Of a stretch of 25,000 nt of DNA, positions 18,641 to 25,000 are shown piece by piece. Each line of letters opens with the position of its first letter. Positions within the stretch are counted from its first letter, which is position 1. The notes beneath the pieces are model-generated. The model made no database searches. It was not told the DNA's origin and saw only the letters and a list, made by a program, of their open reading frames with translations. Source of the stretch: Chara braunii (lineage: Eukaryota > Streptophyta > Charophyceae > Charales > Characeae); assembly GCA_003427395.1 (NCBI GenBank), contig BFEA01000160.1, forward strand, positions 346,881 to 371,880, in the 5' to 3' direction. A program made the position numbers and the translations under genes.

Positions 18641-19640
18641 GCGTGGTTAGATTGGCAGTCATAGTTGATCGACGTAGGATCCCGTTCGGGAGATCGACGC
18701 CTCGGGCGACGATTCACGCACGGGTCCAGTTTGGGCATTCACAGTGCATACCCCTATGTTATAACGAACGAGAAACGCCCTTGGCTGGGCCACCTCTCGG
18801 ATTGCATACGAAAAACTTTCGTACGTGACTCGGTAGCTCGGCGGGGATACACCCACCTAAGGGATCGTGACAACTCCCACGGCTGGAGTTGAGTTGTACC
18901 TCGCGTGACCCTATCCTATCGTAGGGCTTCATGAGAGGTATGGCTAGCGAACCCTGTCTGAGCGGCAATGCTATGCAACAAAGTCCTGCAAAAATATTGC
19001 ATGACACGGTCGGGAGGGTCCTCCCGCGGGACCAATGCGCTCCACACCACAATAACTGGGAAGATCTGAGCAAAAGTGACATTTACTATTGCGAAATAGA
19101 GTACAGTGTCAGAATTACAAGGAATGAGGAACCACTACATCTTCGCGTGTGGAGTCATGGAGAACCGGACTGTCAGTGTAAGCCGATAAGGAAGGGAGTA
19201 TGAGAGCGATGGGGGAAACGATGAAGAGAACCCTTGACGTGGTTGATGTCAAGGGCAAACGCATTGAGTTCCGATTGCATGAGTGCAAGGAGGGATGCAA
19301 AAGCGGTGTGAACGTCCATGGGATCCACGAGGGTGTAACGCAAAACCATCCGTGGAATTATCCCCTTATAAGTGGTGGGCTCTGCGAGGACCTCCGTTGA
19401 TGTACTTTCATCTGTAGGCGGAGGGGGAAGGTGGTTAGACATAGTAGGGGGTGGAGAAAAAGATAGGTTGTTGTGTGGGAAAATACACTCTCCACTAAGG
19501 GTGAAGGTAGGGGCGGAGCGGAGGTTATAGGTATGAGTTGGCTCGACGGGTCACACATGAAAAGGAGGCACAAAGCTGATCGAGGGGAAAGGATCCGTTC
19601 TGATCCAGGGTGCACGAAGGGGTAGTCGGGAAAGTATGAG
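18641..19640. other. Unassigned GC-balanced segment with hairpins
   Basis: Composition is more balanced here than in the AT-rich surroundings. Hairpins include GATCCCG-TTC-GGGAGATC (18678-18695, with a one-base bulge), an extended imperfect one at 18798-18832 with the exact core TACGAAA/TTTCGTA, and a near-palindrome CGGGAGGGTCCTCCCG (19011-19026). Open frames of 85-107 codons occur on both strands (for example 18931-19203 plus and 19173-19442 minus). The minus one begins with a Pro-rich, Ser/Thr-rich stretch and a Leu-rich helix-like part that could suit a retroelement gag, but no diagnostic motif is present. Confidence 0.35.
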
Positions 19641-19870
19641 GTAAAATAACTCTAAACCCTAAAACAAACCTAATCGGAATAGTCACGGTGGGGATTAGGG
19701 TGGAGTAGCGACAATCTAATCAAGAAAATAAAATAACAACTATAGAGAGAAGGGGGAAGAAAAATAAAGAAACGGTGAAATTTCGAGATAAAAATAAATA
19801 AACAAATAAGTAAGCAAATGATTAAGAGAGATATAATATTTATTTTTTTCAATTTTTTTGGAATTTTTGG
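19641..19870. other. AT-rich spacer
   Basis: A single AAACCCTAA telobox-like motif is at 19654-19662. The rest is ATAAATAAA-type and T-rich sequence. No gene is seen. Confidence 0.4.
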
Positions 19871-20216
19871 CAGCATTTCCCTACCCTCATGGGCTCAAGA
19901 TGTGTCAAAAGAAAAGAAAAGTGCAAGAAAGCACACGAACTTTTAAAGTACCGCATATCAAAAATTTCAGATAAATGAGTAGGTGGAGGAAAAAAAAAAA
20001 AAAAACAAGTTTTTATTGAATTTTCAAAAATTTTGGCATCACTTCGTTACCCCCATGGGGTCGAACTGTGCCAAGCAAAAAAATGAGCAAGTAAAAAGAG
20101 AAAATTTCCTTCTCATTTTGTTGCCCCCAAAGGGTCAAAATGTGTTGGAAAAAAAAACTAAGGAGGATAACAAAACCTTGTAAGCACTTTGTTACCTCCA
20201 TGGGGTCAAAATGTGC
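19871..20216 (+). repeat. Four-copy 32-bp motif around CCCCATGGGG
   Basis: Copies of CACTTTGTTACCCCCATGGG followed by GTCAAAATGTG lie at about 19871-19904, 20038-20072, 20112-20145 and 20185-20216. The second has the 10-base palindrome CCCCATGGGG intact; the others vary (CTCATGGG, CCCCAAAGGG, CTCCATGGGG). Between copies are A-rich spacers. Centres are 166, 74 and 71 bp apart. Confidence 0.75.
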
Positions 20217-20284
20217 ATCGACAACAAAAATGGTTAATTCCTATAAGGATTTTAGGGTGCCGCCGAAAAATTCAAATTTCCAGT

Positions 20285-20356
20285 AAAAAAAAAAAAATCA
20301 AGAACATGAAAAAGAAGGAGGTAATAAAATAATTTGAATTTGAAAAAAAAAAAAAA
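20285..20356 (+). repeat. Two poly(A) runs
   Basis: A12 at 20285-20296 and A14 at 20343-20356. The second directly precedes the tRNA-like segment, as when one retroposon inserts at the tail of another. Confidence 0.7.
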
Positions 20357-20359
20357 AGA

Positions 20360-20438
20360 ATGGTCAATGGCTAATTCGTTAGAGCACTGGTTGGAAATAC
20401 ATATTGTTGTATAAAGACGAAAATTCAATTTTTTGAGT
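20360..20438 (+). mobile_element. tRNA-like segment, possible SINE head or tRNA pseudogene
   Basis: TGGCTAATTCGTTAGAGCAC (20366-20385) resembles the D arm and A box of a tRNA, and AAAATTCAATTTTTT (about 20419-20433) sits where the T arm should be, with the TTCAA core of a B box. TCAA near 20363 can pair with TTGA near 20432 as part of an acceptor stem. The T stem is only A-T pairs and the B box is poor, so a functional tRNA is unlikely. No SINE body is recognised downstream. Confidence 0.35.
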
Positions 20439-21290
20439 CTGCACTCTCGCGCATAGGCCGCCAACGAGCATCGATCGACGTATTGTCATTTGCATACCCC
20501 CCTTAGGACGACGCATGGTAAGTTTATATCGACGCTACCTGCGCACCAACGAAAGAGTCCAATCCTTGGTTGTAGTATGTTGGTAGCAGGCTTCACGAGG
20601 GTTGTTCGAGTACTTTGTCTATGGCCGGGTCTGATGATCGGAGTCACGCATATGTGTTTCCCATGGGCTGGGGGGGGGGGGGGATTAAATTAGGTTCAGG
20701 GTTCTAAGGGAGGGATTAGTGATGCGGGGAAGAGATTTGTCATTGGGAGTGTTAAGGCTTTGTAATGATAGGGTTGTTGATACAGCCCTGGATCTTTTAT
20801 ACATCAATAGAAACTGCTTGAAACAGTATGTACCCTCCCCGCGGTGATTTGGGACCCTTTGAAATTGTCGGCCTCGTCAGTCTGTACTGGTCTGTGGGGT
20901 TTCATAGTGAGTATGGGTACGACCGGTACGTTTCCGTTACTATGGTACCCACACAAGAATCCACACATAGCGAAACCTAAAACTATGGAAGGACCCAAAT
21001 AGGAAAATGCGAGGCATACGCATGTTATTAGTATGGGGCGGGGTGTTGGGCATTCTTGATTCTACAAGTACTAATGATGTCAATGAGATGACGCTTCATC
21101 CAGGTTGGGGTCCGTTGGGAATTCTCATTGGGGGAATTAGCTGATTGTGGACCCTCTTGTTCCCGCAGATTTTTTGTGACCGTCGCAGTTGCACCAGACA
21201 CTCGTTGCCCTACGCTTGACAACTGGGTTGCGCTTATGACGGTGATAATGAAGCGCGCAGTGTCATATGAGAGTATAGTCGTCTCCCAAA
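20439..21290. other. No gene recognised
   Basis: Mixed sequence with a G14 run at 20670-20683. The last 150 bases may belong to the Ty3/gypsy integrase that follows, but I cannot trace its conserved core upstream of about 21290. Confidence 0.35.
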
Positions 21291-21958
21291 CCCATGGTTG
21301 GAAGTGCGAACAAATTGTTAATGGATTATTCATTCAAATTCAACGACGATGTTCTCATCGACGTCCGTCACTTGCAACTCGAAGTGGATACGCTTCGCAA
21401 GTTCATGTGTCGTTTCTTCAACCCATGTCACAACCTTCAGGTCGTCGGCTCCGACACTGCCAATATTCTGGTCAGCTTCTGCGTGAAGGTGCTTAATTAT
21501 CTTCATTAGCCTCTCACGTACACAATATTTACTACATCTTCTTGTTGCATCTTTATCGCAGACCATTCGAGCGTTTCGTCAAACGCTCCTATAAGCGTCC
21601 TCCACCTATTATGGTGGGCGGTCACGAGGAGTTCTTTGTTTCAGCCATCGTATCTCGCCGAGTTACCGACGATACCCATCCACACATTAAATATCTTATG
21701 CGTTGGAAGGGTTATCTTGATGGGAAGGCTACTAGAGAGCCTCTTGAGCACTTGCAGCACGCCAAGATGTTGATGCGTGCATATGACCATGCTCGTCGTG
21801 CTGAGATGTCTACTCCTACTTCAACGACTGACCCTTTTCCTCCTCCTCCGATGAAGGATATCGTTGGGTTTTCCCTTTGTATCGCACAGGCATTGGACCG
21901 TAGCATTATCTTGGCATTCCTGCTTCCATATCTGACTCTCTCCCAGTCGGTGAGTTGA
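21291..21958 (+). pseudogene. Ty3/gypsy (chromovirus) integrase C-terminus with chromodomain
   Basis: SANKLLMDYSFKFNDDVLIDVRHLQLE then RFFNPCHNLQVVGSD (21306-21464) fits the integrase C-terminal domain pattern (FKVGDxVLLxTRHLxL...RFIGPFxVVExVG). After a stop and frame change, LLHLYRRPF (21542 on) fits the FHVSxLRPF segment. A chromodomain follows at 21632-21787: FVSAIVSRRV, IKYLMRWKGYLDGKATREPLEHL and a final helix with AKMLMRAYD. Chromodomains tether chromovirus integrases to modified histones. The usual Trp of TWEP is Arg here. No catalytic core, RT or clear LTR is found, and the strand is opposite to the other gypsy fragment, so they are separate insertions. Confidence 0.75.
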
Positions 21959-23012
21959 GTAAATGTTTCTCTCACCCACTTCATTCATCACCCCTAGTGT
22001 CGGTTACTGCATGCCTTCAATTCGGTATATCTCCCTATTCCAGATTCCCCTTTCATGGTCGATCATGCATGGTGTCATCATTTGTTTTAGCATTACCCGC
22101 CTTTATGTTTTGTCCATTGGAGTCATTGGTTTTGTTTTGTTACCATTCCCTCGCTCCCAGCTTAATGACTTATCATATTTTTGTGGGTGACCGCCCCTAG
22201 AGTTTCAAATTTAGGTTGCATTCGCCACCTCTGAGACTAGTGGTTCAACGGCACGATATTATCTTGTGCTATATTGCTATCCTTTCAACACTGAGGCAAT
22301 CACCTCTATGACTTTATGATTTTATCATCCCACATTTCATTTCTTTGCTTTTAGTTACAATATGTATATCAAACATTTGCTTTTTTGTATGACATTGCGT
22401 ATCTTAGGTCGCATCGCATGAACTTCGCATGTACATTGGACCTCTAGTTGATCTGGCCTACAACTAGGGTTAGTTGGCTCTTTGTCTGTTTGGCGTGTGG
22501 TACCAGGTCGTAACCTGACCCCACAATCCGTGCGAGAGTTCAACCTAGTGCTATCTGGTACCACTCTTAGTACCGGTCCAGTCAAGTATAGTTTATGGAA
22601 TGAGGGATTTGAACCTACAATAATGAGTTTACTAGTTTCAGTCAATCCAATTTTGGTATGTCATAATTTATGATAATAATTTATACATACTTGTGAAATA
22701 TTGGTTGAGTGAAATATCATTTTTTGATGTATTAGTATGGGGCTATTGTGCATGTGTAGTTGATCCACTGTTACTCGCCCGAAAGTTGGACCGGGGTTCG
22801 GACCCTGAACCATTGGGCATGACTGGCAATTTTAAATCCACCAAACCCCATTTCAGGCCCTAGATGTTTTTTTATATTTATTTTTAATAAATTAAGGACG
22901 ACCTAACGAACCTATATCTAAATTTTCAGTTTCAAGTTGCTCTGTTGAGCAAAACAAAAAAAGAAAATTTGTAAAAGATTGAAGGGCAAAATAATTTTAG
23001 AACCCCCCATCG
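21959..23012. other. No gene recognised; possible LTR remnant
   Basis: The 3' side of a chromovirus pol should be followed by a polypurine tract and LTR. I see neither a clear polypurine tract nor repeat copies in the window. Inverted GGTACCA(G) motifs occur at 22499-22563, and AT-rich sequence dominates after 22660. Confidence 0.3.
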
Positions 23013-23190
23013 TATTGATTGATTGATTGATTAGTTGGTTGGGGTCGGGTCCCCTCCCTTCCCTCCTCCCCTCCCCTCCTCCCCCTCCCTGCCATCCCTC
23101 CCCAATTGGTCAATCACTCACTCAATCACTCACCTAATCACTCACTCAATCACTCACTCAATCAATCAATCAATACATACATACATATCG
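23013..23190. repeat. ATTG and CACTCAAT simple repeats
   Basis: ATTGATTGATTGATTG (about 23015-23030), a C/T-rich CCCTCC block (23050-23105), then CACTCAATCACT and CAATCAATCAAT arrays (23110-23175) ending in ACATACATACAT. It is similar in kind to the first 750 bases of the window. Confidence 0.85.
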
Positions 23191-23225
23191 CATTTTTTAT
23201 TTTTTTTTACTTGCATATATGTTTA

Positions 23226-23660
23226 TTGATTGATCGATTGATTGATTGGTTGATTGGTTGATTGGTTGGTTGTTGGGGGGTTGCCCCCCCCTGTGCGCAC
23301 ATACAAACACAGATATATACACACACAAAAGCGAGTTTTTTTTTTCTCTTTTGATTGATTGGTCGGTTGGTTGCGGGGGGGGCGCCCTTTCATCTACGCA
23401 CAAACACACACACGACGGACACGAAAACATTTTTTGGGGGGGGGGGATTTATTTATTTTTAGTTGATTGATTGAGTGATTGGTTAGTTGGTTAGTTGGTT
23501 GGTTGATTGGTTGCGGGGACGTCGCACAGACACACACATACGACCGACATGAAAACACTCTTTTTTAATGAGTTCTTTTTTTGAATTAATTAATTGATTG
23601 GTTGATTGGTTCTGGGGGGTCGACGCCCCCCGCGCACAGACACACACACACATACACCGC
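23226..23660 (+). repeat. Composite tandem array of four modules
   Basis: Each module runs TTGATTGATTGGTTGG-type repeats, then a G run facing a C run, then GCGCAC/ACACACACA, then usually CGACGGACACGAAAAC and a T run. Modules start near 23226, 23351, 23463 and 23594 (spacing 125, 112, 131 bp). GGGGGGTTGCCCCCCC (about 23275-23291) and GGGGGGTCGACGCCCCCC (23614-23631) are hairpin-forming cores of modules 1 and 4. Confidence 0.75.
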
Positions 23661-23904
23661 TAATGGGAGACCGCTAGTCGTTCAGCGGGCAACGGGTTCA
23701 CCCACCCACATATATATAAGGGCATATCGCACAGCTACCGGTGAAATGGCACCGACGGTCCGGTAAGGGCATCCCCAAAAGTTGTGCCCTTCACTTACAG
23801 GGGCCTGCATAAAAGTTCCCAGGGTCCATGGGCAAATCAGGGTAAGTAGGCCGTCCATAGAGGTATTTCGCAAATAAATGTAACTTTCAGGGGCATTTCA
23901 AAAA
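23661..23904. other. No gene recognised
   Basis: Contains CATATATATAAGGG (23710-23723), TATA-box-like but with no gene downstream. CAGGGGCCTGCATAAAAGTT and TTTCAGGGGCATTT suggest a weak duplication near 23798 and 23886. Confidence 0.3.
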
Positions 23905-23965
23905 TTTTCTCTTTTTTTAATTATTTTGGTGGGCAGGTGACCCCGGGCCACTCTGATAGCCTAGG
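23905..23965 (+). mobile_element. Solo arm of the CTAGG inverted-repeat family
   Basis: A T-rich lead (23905-23927), GGTGGGCAGGTGACCCCGGG, then CCACTCTGATAGCCTAGG. Over the last 29 bases about 25 match the reverse complement of the arm at 5189-5217. No opposing arm is found nearby, so this is one half of an element or a differently organised member. Confidence 0.55.
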
Positions 23966-24608
23966 TAGTAAGTATAATTTCCAATTGTTAAAAATAATTA
24001 TAAAATGTTTTTCTCATTTATGTAGTTGCTTACAGACATGTACCTAGTAATAAGTACTAATAACATTATTATGACATACCCAACAACAAGCAGACGCAAG
24101 TACATAAACATCTACCACAATTTTAAGTTCAATCTTTATTTATTTATTTTAATTTTTATTTTTTTTCCCTATTTCTCTTTCTCTTTTTTTCGTGAGGTAT
24201 ATCTGCACAAACTTCAGTTTACTGTATGAGTTGAAGTAATTACTTTTGACGCATTTCCTCTAATTTTCCTTCAATCCAAATCTCGTCTTGCCTTTTTACA
24301 CTGTGAAATGCATTGTTATTGCTGCTGCAAAACGAACAAGTTATGAATAAAAAAGTAAATTGTGTTAAAAATGATTGATTTTTAAATTTCATAATACGCA
24401 TAATATCCGTGGTCTTCGTATGGTCAACAATGTTTTATATGTGTGTGTGTGTGTGTGTTTGTAGTTCGTCAGGGTTGCGTTTTATGTCCTTGAGACTTCA
24501 ACGTCAATTCAACTTTCAACGTCGGTGGTAGTTCGAAAGGGTGAACAATTTTGAGGTGAGGGCTTAGCAAGGGGCGGGACATGCGAAGGACCGGTAGCTG
24601 CCCTAGAA
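23966..24608. other. No gene recognised; GT microsatellite
   Basis: AT-rich sequence with T runs; a (GT)9 run lies at 24441-24458. Nothing coding is supported. Confidence 0.4.
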
Positions 24609-24720
24609 GGTCGAGGAGGGCGCAATTATTGAGTTTGACATTTGAAAATCGAAACGGCGTGGGAGGCCGAGGAGGACACAACCCTTGAGTTTTAAACATT
24701 TTGTAATCAAAACGGTGTGT
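24609..24720 (+). repeat. 56-bp tandem duplication
   Basis: Two diverged copies at 24609-24664 and 24665-24720, each beginning GGYCGAGGAGG, with TTGAGTTT in the middle and ending AACGGYGTG. Confidence 0.8.
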
Positions 24721-25000
24721 GTCCACTTTTCCCGAATATAAGAGCATTTTGGATATAAAACATACGTGTTGTATTCGAATACAACTTGTACCCAATATAT
24801 TCAAACACATACACATGTGCACACACACACACATACATTCTCCTGCCTATTTGTGGGGAGCGACATCTATTGGAAAATGGGTCCAACATCCCATGAACAT
24901 CGTGAATAAAGCACCAGCCGGGGCCCCACATGACAAAACATACACACAACATACTCACTACCTTACCCTTCCCTAACCACATCAAGAAACGAACTAGGGG
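24721..25000. other. No gene recognised; CA microsatellite
   Basis: A (CA)n run at about 24820-24832 and CACATACACATG just upstream. Nothing coding is supported up to the window end. Confidence 0.4.

Noticed and set aside
18798-18832. Group II intron domain V-like hairpin
   Set aside because: The stem and length are suggestive, but the catalytic AGC/CGC triad and the GNRA-type loop are missing.
23710-23723. TATA box promoter
   Set aside because: TATATATAAG is present but no gene or transcript-like sequence follows; AT-rich DNA yields such matches often.

Overview
The window looks like intergenic, transposon-rich nuclear DNA from a green-lineage eukaryote (plant or streptophyte alga). The evidence is a plant-type L1 LINE (an ORF1 with a CCHC zinc knuckle, then an APE-like endonuclease, reverse transcriptase and zf-RVT ORF2), pieces of Ty3/gypsy pol including a chromovirus chromodomain, a tRNA-derived SINE, and long purine-, pyrimidine- and tetranucleotide-rich tracts. 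The style recalls the repeat-rich genome of a charophyte such as Chara, but nothing here proves a species. I see no intact host protein gene, no rRNA, no functional tRNA and no bacterial-style operon. Every recognisable coding sequence is a broken transposon gene.

Layout. 1-1012: degenerate TCAC-type simple sequence ending in three 85-88 bp tandem units. 1013-3003: short direct repeats, a 29-base A run and a purine-rich tract of about 700 bp. 3004-3788: 5'-truncated LINE (end of ORF2 plus a 3' end with AATAAA and an A tail). 3855-4415: tRNA-derived SINE with internal repeats and a possible diverged target duplication. 4435-5188: unassigned, with two A runs. 5189-12587: the main object, a LINE of about 7.2 kb that appears to sit inside a small inverted-repeat (MITE-like) element, with a 14-bp AT-rich direct repeat at the junctions. 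Its ORF1 (about 5698-7807) and ORF2 (7794-12005) are readable almost end to end but carry stop codons and several frame changes, four of them at homopolymer runs.

12588-14494: unassigned, including a pyrimidine-rich tract. 14495-15315 (minus): Ty3/gypsy RNase H end and integrase, ending at a minus-strand poly(A) tract that has its own AATAAA. 15563-16195: nine copies of a short motif at irregular 60-110 bp spacing. 16348-17095: about six units of a degenerate 124-bp tandem repeat. 17096-19870: unassigned. 19871-20216: four copies of a motif centred on CCCCATGGGG. 20360-20438: a second tRNA-like segment after an A run. 21291-21960 (plus): Ty3/gypsy integrase C-terminus with chromodomain. 23013-23660: simple repeats and a four-module composite array. 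23905-23965: a solo arm of the same inverted-repeat family that brackets the LINE. 24609-25000: a 56-bp duplication and CA/GT runs.

How the parts relate: LINE machinery of this kind mobilises its own RNA and can mobilise SINE RNA. The truncated LINE at 3004-3788, the SINE and the several A-tailed junctions fit a history of LINE-driven retroposition. The Ty3/gypsy pieces are separate, older and fragmentary. All relationships are by reading; no database or alignment program was used.
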